Below, in pieces: positions 1 to 12,030 of a stretch of DNA of 64,000 nt; position 1 is the stretch's first letter; each line of letters opens with the position of its first letter. Under the pieces are notes generated by a model. The model saw only the letters and a list, made by a program, of their open reading frames with translations. It searched no databases and had not been told where the DNA came from. The stretch is from Balanoglossus misakiensis (taxonomy: Eukaryota > Hemichordata). The position numbers and the translations under genes were made by a program. The stretch covers positions 248,001-312,000 of the forward strand of contig CM082582.2 in NCBI GenBank assembly GCA_040954595.2. The letters are read 5' to 3'.

Positions 1-531
1 AAATTTGAAATTCCCCCATTGTGTCCAAACACATCACCTATCTATCTTGTAAAAAAGAAAAACTTGTTTTTATTTTTTAAGTATTTGTATTCTGTGCTGG
101 GAGACATTGAAAAACCGAGAATTGAAGGGGATTTTATAAAATACAGAGCTCAAAGCTGCATTTTAATGAACCTGGCAAAAGCAAATTAACTCAACTACCG
201 GTATGTTGGGGAGGACAAATTTAACTGTCGCCGCTCAAAGTTATCATTGGGTGGGGGCAAGACCCCTGACCTGGGACACTAGCTAAACCAGTCAATGATT
301 GAAAGGTGTTGATGAATGGAGGGGGTGGGTATTAGAAAATTTTGTAAAATAAAGGGAGCAAAACTGTATTTTTGTGGACTCAAAATAAATATTTAGTCGT
401 CAAAGTTTTCAAGTCGCCCCTTTCAGTCCCTAAATTATTTCAAATTCCCCCCTTACATACCCTCAATTTTTTTTCAAATCCCCCCCTCAATTCTCCCCCC
501 CCCCCCTGCAGAGGTGTTTGTGAATGCAGCC
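1..531. mobile_element. Harbinger-like MITE, family B, left end outside window
   Basis: The right terminus (about 508-531) reads GAGGTGTTTGTGAATGCAGC plus C, the same as the right terminal inverted repeat of the complete family B element at 23598-24293. The interior is nearly collinear with that copy: shared blocks include a segment with CTCAACTACCGGTATGTTGG and the C-run-rich stretch at 410-510. The base after the terminus is CTA rather than the TTA that flanks the complete copy, so the target duplication is mutated or the left flank, unseen here, also differs. There is no coding capacity; the short reading frame at 372-587 is an accident of the C-rich sequence. Assignment to PIF/Harbinger rests on the 3-bp TTA (TWA-type) target duplication of its relatives. 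Confidence 0.75.
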
Positions 532-883
532 CTACTGTCTATGTATCTCTGTTTACGTCTATGGTGTGGGGTAACACAGAAACATAAACAAGTACAGAGA
601 TTGTTCAGCAAGTAATGTTAATTGTAGAAAAAAGTATATCAGAACAGCGTTAATGCAAAGTTCCTCAAGAAAGAGGGACTTTAGTGCTTAATGTTAACAG
701 CTCCTTATGGTGTAACTAGGCCTTTACCGATACCGGCGATGCCTCCACACCATAGTACCACAGCTCACTAGCATTGCCATAGGCAATGCTGGCGATTATC
801 CCAACTGCGTAGTGACTAGAAAATTCTGTCTGTAGACCAAAACTCGTGCACCGATCGCCGTTTTCTAGCACGGAAGAAAACGC

Positions 884-904
884 CTAGAAAACGCCGTTTT
901 CTAG
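884..904. repeat. Short palindrome
   Basis: A 21-base interrupted palindrome: arms CTAGAAAACG and CGTTTTCTAG around one central C. A third partial copy of the arm (CGTTTTCTAG) lies just upstream at about 870-879. Function unknown. Confidence 0.7.
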
Positions 905-1691
905 GAGGAAGAGCTCCCTGTGGTCTTCCCATAAACGTTGGAATCACACTGCAGTGGTCGCCTGATTCAACCAGTAAAGGTCACATGAGGTCATCAATTG
1001 TTGTCGGTTTTCTGGTTGAATATTCTCTGAAAGCACGCCTTAACATTGATATTTTGCAATTGGTGTCAGTAGTCATGAACTTTAATGTATGGAGCATCAC
1101 TCGGCCCCAGTTACTGAGTTGCGATAGGGCGAAATCAACAGCGGAAACTGATTGTCGATCGTCTATGTCTCAAGCTTACCTTGTTTACGGACTGAATCAG
1201 GGGACTGCAGCAGCGTTATTTCGACGAATGTGATTCTACCCACACATTAAGTCGTGAAAACTATCTGTGATATCTTAAAACACACTAAATACTGTAATGT
1301 TTCAATACTCACTGCGCCAAATATGTATATAGGAATAATGATGGTGGACAGTGTGGGGGGCATGACTTGCAGAAAACAGCTGGTTGCTCGCTCCTTGGCT
1401 TCGCATGTTTTCCGCTATTCTTTCACAGAAATATTGACACTGTCCTGGATGTGTAACGAACACTGGCCAAGTAACGTCCATAGAAAAGGCGACATTGGAG
1501 TTGACGACAGAAAAAATGTGCCATTAAAACGAACTGGCAGATTCGCTAGCCTGCATCTCAAATGTGTTTACAACGAAGACGCTGTAAGGGGTCAAAGTCT
1601 ACGGGTCGAAGGTCAGCAACAGCGTCCTCGTGGGGTATATTCTGCGGGACAATCCCTCTTTCTGGAGTGTCCAACGGAAGAAGCGGGTGGG

Positions 1692-1741
1692 TCTGCTTCT
1701 TCCGCTGCACTCTTTTTTGGGAGCGCAGCGGAAGAAGCAGA
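1692..1741. repeat. Perfect 17-bp inverted repeat
   Basis: Arms TCTGCTTCTTCCGCTGC (1692-1708) and its exact complement (1725-1741) enclose a 16-base loop. A further copy of the motif GGAAGAAGC occurs just upstream at about 1676-1684, so the arm is repeated three times in about 65 bases. Could be a small foldback element or a fragment of one. Confidence 0.8.
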
Positions 1742-2608
1742 GGGGTCTGGGTAACCAAACTTGTTATCTGAGGTATACAAGAAACTTGAGTAAACAAGAG
1801 ACAATTTCAAAGATCTTTGAAAACACAGATGAGAGCGAAATAGGTCGATAATAAAGGTCGCACCATTCTAGATTTCATGAAGTAATTGTAACTAATAACC
1901 TGCAATTGCTGAATTTTAACGAAAAGAAATAAAAAAAATCAACAAACTGACTCTATTATGTAACGCTTTGTGTAAATTGGTACATTAGAGTTGAGTTGAT
2001 ATGCCGAATTATTGCAGAATATAACAGGAAATGGGATGGGAGAACCTCAGGCTACCATGACTACTGTTAGGCCTAAACACTTTATTTTCGCAAGTTGAAA
2101 TTTTCGCGATATCGTGAGAGGCCACTGTTTTAATTCCCGAGTTTTAATATTCGCGTTCTCTTATTTCATTCACTGCATCGTCATCTTCAAAAAAATTACG
2201 CGACTTTTTATTTTCACGCTATTTTGGCTTGCGCGTATTTCGCGAAAATTTATTGTCTTTTACAGCATATACAAAGGAGTGGATTTCAGCTCCTAAAGTC
2301 AGGGGGTTCCAACACATTTCAGTTCATTCTACACCCTGTTCTACACTAATAAAGGAGTTCGTTCCAGAGTGGGGTCCAGCCTGGACTACAGGCCTTGTCC
2401 AGTATATCCACGGTTGATCCTTTTTGAAATAAAGTCATAGGCCTATCATTGGCGTTTAAATCTACTCTACTCGTGTTCCCGTCTCTTCATCAACCGACAT
2501 TCCGACCAGACTCTACGAATTTATCCCACCAATTATGGGCTGAGGGAAATATTTGCCATTTGGGGACAATTTTCTCTCCAAAATCGGCATGATCGGTACA
2601 TAATGTTA

Positions 2609-3239
2609 GGGAGCATTCGTTTTTTACAGGGAGGGGGGGGGGCGGTGGAATTTGAGTCGCCGACTAAATGTAAAAGGCAACCCCCCCCCCCTCGAAATTA
2701 CTTTTCTAAAATGTGTCCCCCCCCCTAAATTCTTCAATTGTAAAATGTGACCCCCCCCCAAAAAAAGAGTTTATCCTCCGGATTAAACTTGAAATACCCC
2801 CCCCCCCCAGTTTCTTTCACAGAGCAAAACACATCACCGCTATATCTTGTAAAAAAGAAAAACAGCGCTCCCATGAAAAGAATTTGAAACCAATGTTTCC
2901 CCTCATCATCAAAACTGAACACTGTTTTTATTTTTTAAGTATTTGTATTCTGTGTTGGGAGACATTGTAAACCGAGAATTGAAGGGGTGGGTTTGGGAGG
3001 GGGTGTCCCCCTCCCACATTACAAAATTTTGTAAAATAAAGGGCGTGAAACTGCATTTTGTGGACTCAAAATAAATATTTAGCCGTCAAAGTTTCAGTCA
3101 AGTCCCCCCCTTTCAGTCCCTATATAATAATCCCTTGATTATAAAATTTGTCCCCCCCTAAAAACTGCTTTGTAAAAGTAAACCCTCCTCCCTGATTTCC
3201 ACCGCCCCCCCCCCCTCCCTGTAAAAAACGAATGCTCCC
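2609..3239. mobile_element. Harbinger-like MITE, family A (complete, 631 bp)
   Basis: Terminal inverted repeats start GGGAGCATTCGTTTTTTACA at the left (2609) and end with the complement at 3239, followed inward on both sides by a G- or C-run and a GCGGTGG/CCACCGC block. Both ends are flanked by TTA (2606-2608 and 3240-3242), the target duplication typical of PIF/Harbinger elements. The interior contains C-runs spaced about 40 bp apart near the left end. The middle (about 2810-3120) is homologous to the interior of family B, though family B termini are absent. No transposase is encoded, so it is non-autonomous. Confidence 0.85.
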
Positions 3240-3242
3240 TTA

Positions 3243-4565
3243 CGCATCCGAGCCTACTCGGTGTGAAAAAATGTTGATTCTGTAGGCCAGTGTAGGCCTA
3301 AATTGCTATCAAATACAAGTTTTAAATATCTCAAAATTCATGTTTGGGAATAAAACTTTTGCAGAGTTCGTCTATTAAAATATGAAAAGACGTTTTACTT
3401 TTACAGTTTTACTTTCCAGTACTGGTCTGTTCCCCCGCCCATTTCCACGCTGACTGCGCTATAGGCTAAAAGGAAAGGATGGCTTTGCTCGTCACCGTGA
3501 CTGTAGCGAAAGGGAATCGCTATATAACATCCGCTGTATTAGATACACTGCCCGGGGAAACTTTCATAGCAGTCTGGGCCATCTGGCCTTATATATTACA
3601 CGGCTTGCAATGAACACTCGTACTTGGAGCCAGCTGACAAAAAAAACAAAACATGGCCTTGGGGGCGCTGTATAGTCGTGGTGTCATGGCGGGGCGATTT
3701 GAATCTCTGACTTCCATCGGTCGGATTGAATGGATCGCGAAGCCCTCAAAATGGAATATTATTCCTGAAATACTGCTTCCAAGTATTCGCCAGAGGTCCA
3801 GGTGCAAGTTTTATCATGAACAGTTCAAGTTTCTTGTGTATTTCTAGCGCAGGCAGTGGAAGTTGTCCAACGTAATGGAATTTTACACGATTGCGTCACA
3901 AGGTGTCATGGCGGACTTTATCTCTCTGACGAGAATATTCGGGATGGATGCCGTCACTGAACGCGAAGAATAGTATATTATGATTTGTGTGCGCGTTTGA
4001 ATCCAAATGTTATGCTGGAGTCCCTCTGAAGATGTTACACAGTGTGCATGGAATATCGTTGGTCGACTTGAACGTTTCAGTGAGTACATTAGGTCCTATT
4101 TAATTAAATTTAATATCGTGTTTACGAAAAAACATGCCGTGACATAATTTGTGACCCCGGCCAGCATTGACGAAGGATTCAATTTTATTACACATATTCA
4201 TAGTAAGCGAAAAATTGGGTTTCAGATGCATTTTTAGGCTTTTTATATCATAATAACGAGTTTGTATGAATGTTTACTCATAGTCGTATTCATACAACAA
4301 GCTAAATAGTCAGTAGTTCCATAGCAAACCAAAACTATCCATATAAAGCATGACTAGACAAATTTCTATCCGAGCAATTACAACTTGAATTTCACTAGAG
4401 TAGCAACGCTCATAAAGTTGACTGAAACGTTGTGTTTAGGTCCCATGGTATGTATGTCAATCCAAATAAAAAAACTTGGAAACCACTTGGCATATAACCT
4501 TGATATAAACGAAGTTGTCATTCTCAAAAATATGCAAATTAGCTTGAAAATGTGAAATTGGTCAA
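3243..4565. other. Unassigned sequence
   Basis: No gene or repeat recognised. At 3686-3712 and 3906-3932 two short segments resemble each other (both GTCATGGCGG followed by a purine/pyrimidine mix and TCTCTGAC), a hint of an old ~220-bp duplication. No open frame longer than 75 codons is convincing. Confidence 0.4.
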
Positions 4566-5250
4566 AACTCCGAAACTCAACAACTATTGGGCAAATTGCT
4601 TTGAAAATTGGTATGAATGTACCTTATGTCAACCACTGAACCTCATACAGTCCTCAAAATTTTAGTTAATATCATGAATTTTCTATTTTTATGAAGATTT
4701 TAGTCTTTTTTTTATATTATAGACTGTAAACAATCATGGGTTGATTGCTTTAAAATTTATTATGAAGCTTCCAATAGGTAATCTAAGTCATTTTTTCCAG
4801 TTTGTTGCATAATTTGCATATTTGTAATTTTTGGGTAATTTTTATGATTTTTTGTAAAAAATCATTTCTCTGAAACCTCTTGTCCAGAATCATTAGGATT
4901 TTGGTAGGCATGTTCCTAGGGATAACCCAAGTAAGCTGTCGTACATACCTTGTTGGTGAAATTTCCATATTCGTGTTCTTGGGGCAATTTTGGGGGATTT
5001 TGCGCAAAAAAATTGTTTTCTATGAAACCGTTTGTCAGATTGCTTTGTATTTTTGTAGGCACATTCCTTATGGTGATTGAAGTAAGACATTGTACAATTC
5101 TGGTGATATTTGCATTCTTGTGTTTTTACCACTTTTGAAGCAATATTGCTGTGACATTTTGTGGGAATTATCATGTGGGAACTCAAGTAGGTAATGAAAA
5201 GTGTTGGTGAAATTTGTGTTCTTAGGGCAATTTTTGGTGTTTTGGGTCTT
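4566..5250. repeat. Degenerate ~152-bp tandem repeat, about 4 copies
   Basis: Copies can be aligned by a core of the type 'CTGAAACC..TTGTC....TT..GTAGGCA..TTCCT.....A..CAAGTAA'. Anchors fall near 4573, 4726, 4871 and 5026, giving a spacing of about 145-155 bp, with a weaker fifth anchor near 5177. The copies are strongly diverged, which implies an old array. Short reading frames in it are not conserved between copies. Confidence 0.55.
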
Positions 5251-5253
5251 AAT

Positions 5254-5289
5254 TAGGGACCCAAGCGCCTAAGGGCGCTTGGGTCCCTA
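5254..5289. repeat. Perfect 16-bp stem hairpin
   Basis: TAGGGACCCAAGCGCC (5254-5269) and its exact complement (5274-5289) flank a 4-base loop TAAG. The stem is GC-rich inside an AT-rich neighbourhood and marks the end of the ~152-bp repeat array. It may be the terminus of a foldback element or a structured RNA; no second terminus was found in the window. Confidence 0.85.
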
Positions 5290-6040
5290 CTGTAATTACT
5301 GGAGTTTTTTTTTCTTTTTTCTTGAGTCATTTTAATTTTTTGTTCACCTAGATCTCAGAAACTGCGCTTCTGAACCTTGGCATATAAAGGTTGGCAAACA
5401 CATCTGGTCACTGATAACATACTTTGTATAAATAGTGGGACTTTTTTGTTTTGGTTATGTAAATGTCTCCATACACAATATTTTTAGCCTGTCAATATGA
5501 TTTTTCCACAGCGGACACAATGTGTGTTTGTGCTGTGGTGAATCTAGGATCAGAGATTTGAGGTCATTTTTGCCGGTGGTCTCCACTTTAAGGGCCTTTT
5601 GATAATGAGAGGGACATTTTTTCTGTTGCCATTATGACAATCATACTAGTATACAAATATTCATAAAGTAAGGCAAGATTGAGAGTAAGAATTGCAGAGA
5701 ATTCCATTGCAGTTTTAGTCTGTACACTGCACTGCAACTACACCCCATGTAAAGTGTAGGAATAAAATTGTGCTATCTAATCTTTTTTTCGGTGTGATCA
5801 TGATTATCAATGATGATTTGTGAAGCATTTTCCAATATTTTACAATGTGAGCTGCTGTTCTGAGTCAATGATCTGAATTGCACATTTGCATAAAGTTCAA
5901 AAGAATAGCACCCTTGATTCAAACACCAACTGTATCATCTTAATGTTGAACTGCCTGTGGTAACATTTTCTGGGCTTTTACTGAGGAGACTATTGACAAT
6001 TGACCATGTCTGCGTCTATTCAAGTATTTCAGCATTCTCA
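5290..6040. other. Unassigned AT-rich sequence
   Basis: I see no gene, repeat or recognisable signal in this stretch. Confidence 0.4.
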
Positions 6041-6415
6041 GCCTAGGAAGTTAAACGGACAAAGTCTCTCTCTCCCTGCCCTTTTCCCATTAATTAGGTT
6101 TGATACAACACACTGTTTATGTTAATGAACATTTGTATATGTAGTGAATGTACATTCAACAACACACAAATTCCATACCACTTGTATGATATGAGAGTGA
6201 AAGCTCACCCAAAATGAATAAATGGTAGACACTGATTATTCATTTTGGCGAGTTTTTCACTCTCATGTCTACAAGCGGGATGGAAGTTGTGTGTTTTTGA
6301 ACGTTGGTTCACTATATATCCACATATACATTAACATAAACGGTGTCTTGTATCAAACATAATTATTGGGAAAAGGGTAGCAAAGAGAGACTTTATCCTT
6401 TAACTTTCCTGCTTA
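6041..6415. mobile_element. Long foldback/MITE-like inverted repeat (~375 bp)
   Basis: The two halves are reverse complements over about 170-180 bp each (6041-6219 and 6234-6415), with roughly 80-85% pairing by eye and a short loop. Matching landmarks are AAAGTCTCTC on the left against GAGAGACTTT on the right, TTTGATACAA against TTGTATCAAA, and GTTTATGTTAATG against CATTAACATAAAC. The centre is flanked by ATGAATAA/TTATTCAT. It has no coding capacity. A transcript through it would form a long imperfect double-stranded hairpin. No clear target duplication was identified. Confidence 0.8.
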
Positions 6416-7410
6416 GAACTATAGTAAATGTTCTCCTAAATTTTAAAATTTAGGATTATAATATAAGGCTCTGTAGTTATCTCATTTTTATATGTGGATG
6501 AGAACTGGCAACAGTTTTATAAACACCTTTATACAAATTTGAAGATGAAAACATATGAGTTCCTCTTACCCATGATTTCTATATTTTTTGAAAGTTTTGA
6601 TTTTGTGCTCAAAATTGTTTTCAACTTTCTTAAATTGCAGGAGGAACTTTCCATGTGATCTAGCCGACAGGACTTGTGGGAAAAAGTTGAAGATTACAGA
6701 AATAGATGTACATTATAGCAGCCGAGCTTTGAGCAGGGAAGTAAAATTTTTTATACGATGTACTTTATTGTTTTACTTGACAGCTTAAATATTGCATAAT
6801 TGGCAGATGGTGCAAAATTCTGGCTGCCTTTAATAGGTGTTCACTTTGTGCTAGGGGGTCAAATCACATTATAATAATTGCATTCTGGGTAAAAAGTCGA
6901 CAACTCACTGTAGTAAGAGATAGAATAAATGATATGTTTACTGTATGTTATGACTTTCTTTGGTCAAACATGTCTGTCTTTGTACTTAACATATCAAACT
7001 CATTAAACTTTTTTCACATTTTGTTATTTTTTCTGTTACAAAGATTCAGAAAGACTCAATATCACTTTAGCTCATGAACTCCCATTTCTTAAACATGGCA
7101 AAAATCGGCCATCTTGAAATTGTGTCGACCATATTATGAGATTTTCATCACTCACTTAGGTAGCTTAAAACCTATTTAAGGTAGGGAGGATTAAAAACGA
7201 CATGGTAGGCATCTGCTTTTCAGTTTGGATTAACTTCATGATGTTCAAATGCAAATTACGGCAAAGAGGATGATCACACCAGTCACGTTGAAATTGGAGC
7301 AGTAATATTCTTAAAATCAATGACAATTGAAAGACAAATGTAATATGAGAAAAACATGATTAGGAATAATAGGATGAATAATAGGAGGATGATAATAAAA
7401 TAACTAAAAA
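6416..7410. other. Unassigned AT-rich sequence
   Basis: No convincing gene or repeat. The reading frame at 6588-6788 shows no recognisable domain. Confidence 0.4.
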
Positions 7411-7545
7411 TAATGACTACAATGATGATGATGATAATGATGATTGTGATGATGATGATAATGATGATGATGATTATAATGAGGATGATGATGACAATAA
7501 TGATGATGAAGATGTTACAAAAACAGTAACAATGATGATGATGAT
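7411..7545. repeat. GAT-type microsatellite
   Basis: Imperfect (GAT)n/(AAT)n tract made of GATGATGAT, AATGATGAT and GATGATTAT blocks, interrupted near 7510-7530. Confidence 0.9.
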
Positions 7546-8337
7546 TAGTTCTTTATATCTGTGTAAGAAAGACACCAATAATAGTAGTTTCTGCAGAGCA
7601 TATGTCAATGTGGTATTGTCTGGTTTTGGTGAATCTTCAGGATACTTTGAGACGCAATAGGTTGGAGAATGAATATGTCTTGAGTGGTATAGGTGGTTAA
7701 TATTTGTTTCTTAGTGGTCTTAATTTACTCCAGAATAATGGGTGTAATGTTGTATCTGTTACTAGCGTTAGCTTTGGCATTGTGGTTGTAGTGGTATAAA
7801 ATAACAGAAATAATAATGTAAGTAAAGGTTTAATTTAACCATAAATATACTTTACACAGAGATGTATTTTCATCCAGACAATCAGTCACATTCATCTTAA
7901 ATATTCGTCAGAATTGGTAGCCTAATGTTTATGCATAGTTCAAGTTTGCATTACATACTTTGTGATTCTGTGTACAGAGTTTTGCAAAGCAAATGTGTTT
8001 GTACAAACCAGGGTAAAATGATCCTAGTACATAGAGCTGTTGGTGAAAATTTATGACTGGTATAGATATATATCATTGATATGCCTGTTATTAAATGAAT
8101 TAAATAAAGTTTTCTTTTTTTCTAGGAATGCACTTCATATGAATCCCTGTTGCCTCGTATCATTTTAATGTACAAATGTAGCAGCCATTTTGCTTGACAT
8201 GTAAAATATATCATGTAACGGGTTCGTCTGTGTTTCAGACAAAATGCATGCATGCAAATTTAAATACAGTTACCATGGTAAATGGAGATCTGTACTAACT
8301 GGTACAGCAGTTTTAACCGTAACATAGCGGTGTTGAA
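7546..8337. other. Unassigned sequence
   Basis: No gene, repeat or signal recognised. Confidence 0.4.
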
Positions 8338-8816
8338 TATGATAATACTGGTGGTGATAATAGTGATGACAATGAATGTGAATCTGGTGGTACTGGTGAT
8401 ACTGATTAAGATAATAATGGTGGTGATGGTGATGATGATGGTGATAATAATGGTGGTGATGGTGATACTGATGGTGATAATAGTGGTGGTGATGGTGATG
8501 ATGATGATAATAATGGTGGTGATGGTGATGATGATGGTGATAATAATGGTGGTGATGGTGATACTGATGGTGATAATAGTGGTGGTGATGGTGATAATGA
8601 TGGTGATGATAGTGATAATAATGGTGATGATGGTGATAATGATGGTGATGATGGTGATAATAATGGTAGTGATGGTGATACTGATGGTGATGATGGTGAT
8701 AATAATGGTGGTGATGGTGATAATGATGGTGATGATTGTGATACTGATGGTGATGGTGGTGATACTGATGGTGATGGTGATAATAATGGTTTAGATGGTG
8801 ATACTGATGATGATGG

Positions 8817-8877
<61 letters not shown>

Positions 8878-8878
8878 A
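8338..8878. repeat. GATGGT/GATAAT minisatellite grading into (GAT)n
   Basis: About 480 bp of permuted GATGGT, GATAAT and GATACT hexamers end in a nearly pure (GAT)n tract (8805-8875). The pure end next to a degenerate body is typical of a tract extending from one side. An open frame through it (8282-8794) encodes only Met/Val/Ile repeats and is a by-product of the 3-base period. Confidence 0.92.
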
Positions 8879-9170
8879 CTTATAAAAATAAAAATATCAT
8901 ACTCACATGTAATGACACAAAGCTTTGTAAATGGGTGATCTGCTGGGTGCAGTCATGCTCTCAGGTGTTTTTTATTAAAACTTGCACACATGTGGGTGTT
9001 CCCATTCTGACCTGGCCAGTCAGATTTGGGGATGTCATAACCTTGCACTCTCAAACATGAAATATCGTATAAGTAACCACGCACTCAGAAGTTTCTGATT
9101 TATCAAACTAGTTAATAATATTACACTATGGAATTTGTGGTGTTATAACATGAACAGTGTTTCACAATTG

Positions 9171-12030
9171 TAAACAAACAACCTGTGTGAAACCAGGGTG
9201 TTCTTATTGATAATGATGGGGGAAGGGGGTTGTCAGTGATTACAAATTTTTGTGTCAGGTACTGTAGCTTGATATGAGAACTTTAAACTAACCTGCAGTA
9301 TTAAAATGCTGCACCATGATGTGATTAATTTCATTAATAATTTTACCAAGCATGTGTTCTTAAAGGAACAATGTCTCACAATCGTAAACAAACAACCTGT
9401 GTGAACCAATGTGTTCATAATGATGGGGTAGGGGGTTTCAGCTATTACAATTTTTTGTTTCAGGTACTGTAACTTGATATGAAAACTTTGAACTAATCTG
9501 CAGTATTAAAATGCTGCACCATGTTGTGTTGTACCATTAATAATTTTACTATGCTTGTGTTATTAAGTGAACAGTGTTTCACAATCGTAAACGAACAGCC
9601 AGTGTGGTAATGATCGGGGGTGGGGGTTGTCAGGGGTGGGGGGTGTCAGCGATTACAAATTTTTGTTTCAGGTACTGTAGCTTGATATGAAAACTTTGAA
9701 CTAATCTGCAGTATTAAATTGCTGCACCATGATGTGTTTTATCATTAATAATTTTGCCATGCTTGTCTTATTAAGTAAACAGTGTTTCACGATCATAAAC
9801 AAACAATCTGTGTGAAACCAATGTGTTCTAATTGGTAATGATCGGGGGTGGGGGTTGTCAGTGATTACAAATTTTTGTTTCAGGTACTGTAGCTTGATAT
9901 GAAAACTTTGAACTAATCTGCAGTATTAAATTGCTGCACCATGATGTGTTTTATCATTAATAATTCTACTATGCTTGTGTTAATTAAGTGAACAGTGTTT
10001 CACGAATGTAAACAAGTAACCAACGTGAAACCAAGGTGTTCTAATTGGTAATGATCGGGTGTGGGAGGTGTCAGGGTTGGGGGGTGTAAGTGATTACAAT
10101 TTTTTGTTTCAGGTACTGTAGCTTGATATGAAAACCTTGAACTAATCTGCAGTATTAAATGCTGCACCATGATGGGTTTTATCATTAAAAATTTTACCAT
10201 GCTTGTGTTAATTAAGTGAACAGTGTTTCACAATCGTAAACAAACAACCTGTGTGAAACCATGGTGTTCTAATTGGTAATGATCGGGGGTGGGGGTGTCA
10301 GGGTTGGGGGGTGTAAGTGAATACAATTTTTTGTTTCAGGTACTGTAGCTTGATATGAAAACTTTGAACTAATCTGCAGTATTAAAATGCTGCACCATGA
10401 TGTGTTTTATCATTAATAATTCTACTATGCTTGTGTTAATTAAGTGAACAGTGTTTCACAATCGTAAACAAACAACCTGTGTGAAACCAAGTGTTCAAAT
10501 TGATAATGATTGGGGGAGGGGGGTGTCAGCGATAATAAATTTTTGTTTCAGGTACTGTTGCTTGATATGAAAACCTTGAACTAATCTGCAGTATTAAAAT
10601 GCTGCACCATAATGTGTTTTATCATTAATAATTTGATTATGCTTGTGTTCTTAAGTGAACAGTGTTTCACAATCGTAAACAAACAACCTGTGTGAACCAA
10701 GGTGTTCATCATGATCGGGGGTGGGGGTGTCAGTGATCACAAATTTTTGTTTCAGGTACTGTAGCTTGATATGAAAACTTTGAACTAACCTGCAGTATTA
10801 ATTAAAATGCTGCACCATATTTAGTGAACAGTGTTTCACAATCATAAACAAACAACCTATGTGAAACCAAGCGTTCTAATTGATAATGATGGGGGGAGGG
10901 GGATGTTAGTGATCACAAATTTTTGTGTCAGGTACTGTAGCTTGATATGAAAACCTTGAACTAATCTGCAGTATTAAAATGCTGCACCATAATGTGTTTA
11001 ATCATTAATAATTTGACTATGCTTGTGTTCTTAAGTGAACAGTGTTTCACAATCGTAAACAAACAACCTGTGTGAACCAAGGTGTTCATCATGATCGGGG
11101 TGGGGGGTGTCAGGGGAGGGGGGTGTCAGTGATTACAAATTTTTGTTTCAGGTACTGTAGCTTGATATGAAAAGTTTGACCTAACCTGCAGTATTAAAAT
11201 GCTGCACCATATTTAGTGAACAGTGTCTCACAATCGTAAACAAACAACCTGTGTGAAACCAAGTGTTCAAATTGATAATGATGGGGGGAGGGGGGTGTCA
11301 GCCATAATAAATTTTTGTTTCAGGTACTGTAGCTTGATATGAAAACCTTGAACTAATCTGCAGTATTAAAATGCTGCACCATAATGTGTTTTATCATTAA
11401 TAATTTGACTATGCTTGTGTTCTTAAGTGAACAGTGTTTCACAATCGTAAACAAACAACCTGTGTGAAACCAAGTGTTCTGATTGATAATGATGGGGGGT
11501 GGGGGGTGTCAGGGGTGGGGGGTGTAAGAGATTACAAAGTTTTGTTTCAGGTACTGTAGCTTGATATGAAAACCTTGAACTAATCTGCAGTATTAAAATG
11601 CTGCACCATAATGTGTTTTATCATTAATAATTTGACTATGCTTGTGTTCTTAAGTGAACAGTGTTTCACAATCGTAAACAAACAACCTGTGTGAAACCAA
11701 GTGTTCTAATTGATAATGATGGGGGGTGGGGGGTGTCAGGGGTGGGGGGTGTAAGAGATTACAAAGTTTTGTTTCAGGTACTGTAGCTTGATATGAAAAC
11801 TTTGAACTAACCTGCAGTATTAATAAAATGCTGCACCATGATGTGTTTTATCATTAATAATTTTACTATGCTTGTGTTATTAAGTGAACAGTGTTTCACA
11901 ATCGTAAACAAATAACCTGTGTGAACCAAGGTGTTCATAATGATGGGGGTGGGGGTGCCAGCGATTCATAATGATGGGGGTGTCAGTGATTACAAATTTT
12001 TGTTTCAGGTACTGTAGCTTGATATGAAAA
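9171..12030. repeat. ~211-bp tandem array, 14 copies
   Basis: The anchor CAGGTACTGT recurs near 9258, 9463, 9671, 9883, 10112, 10339, 10551, 10755, 10931, 11151, 11323, 11550, 11777 and 12008, an average period of about 211 bp (range ~170-235). Each unit has: a 'CAGTGTTTCACAATCGTAAA' block; a variable G-rich stretch of GGGGGTGGGGG type; a T-rich run ending in TTTCAG before the anchor; and a conserved 'CTGCAGTATTAAAATGCTGC' block. Period variation comes mainly from the G-rich stretch and from loss of the ATCATTAATAATTT segment in two copies (near 10810 and 11205). The first copies are more diverged than the central ones. Confidence 0.95.

Larger units (their letters stand above)
532..2605. other. 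Unassigned sequence, no gene recognised
   Basis: No recognised gene or element was found apart from small hairpins, listed separately. The longest open frame (1254-1754, + strand) has no recognisable domain and ends inside the inverted-repeat patch at 1675-1745, where frames on both strands are open. I treat it as spurious. A 9-bp inverted repeat with a 3-base loop sits at about 769-790 (AGCATTGCC/GGCAATGCT). Confidence 0.5.

Noticed and set aside
985-1233. 82-codon open frame as a possible exon
   Set aside because: No domain, no supporting splice signals; the length is within chance expectation.
1254-1754. 166-codon open frame on the + strand
   Set aside because: No recognisable domain or codon pattern; the 3' third lies in an inverted-repeat patch open in several frames on both strands.
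8282-8794. 170-codon open frame rich in Met/Val/Ile
   Set aside because: Produced entirely by a GAT/GGT/AAT microsatellite; not a membrane protein.
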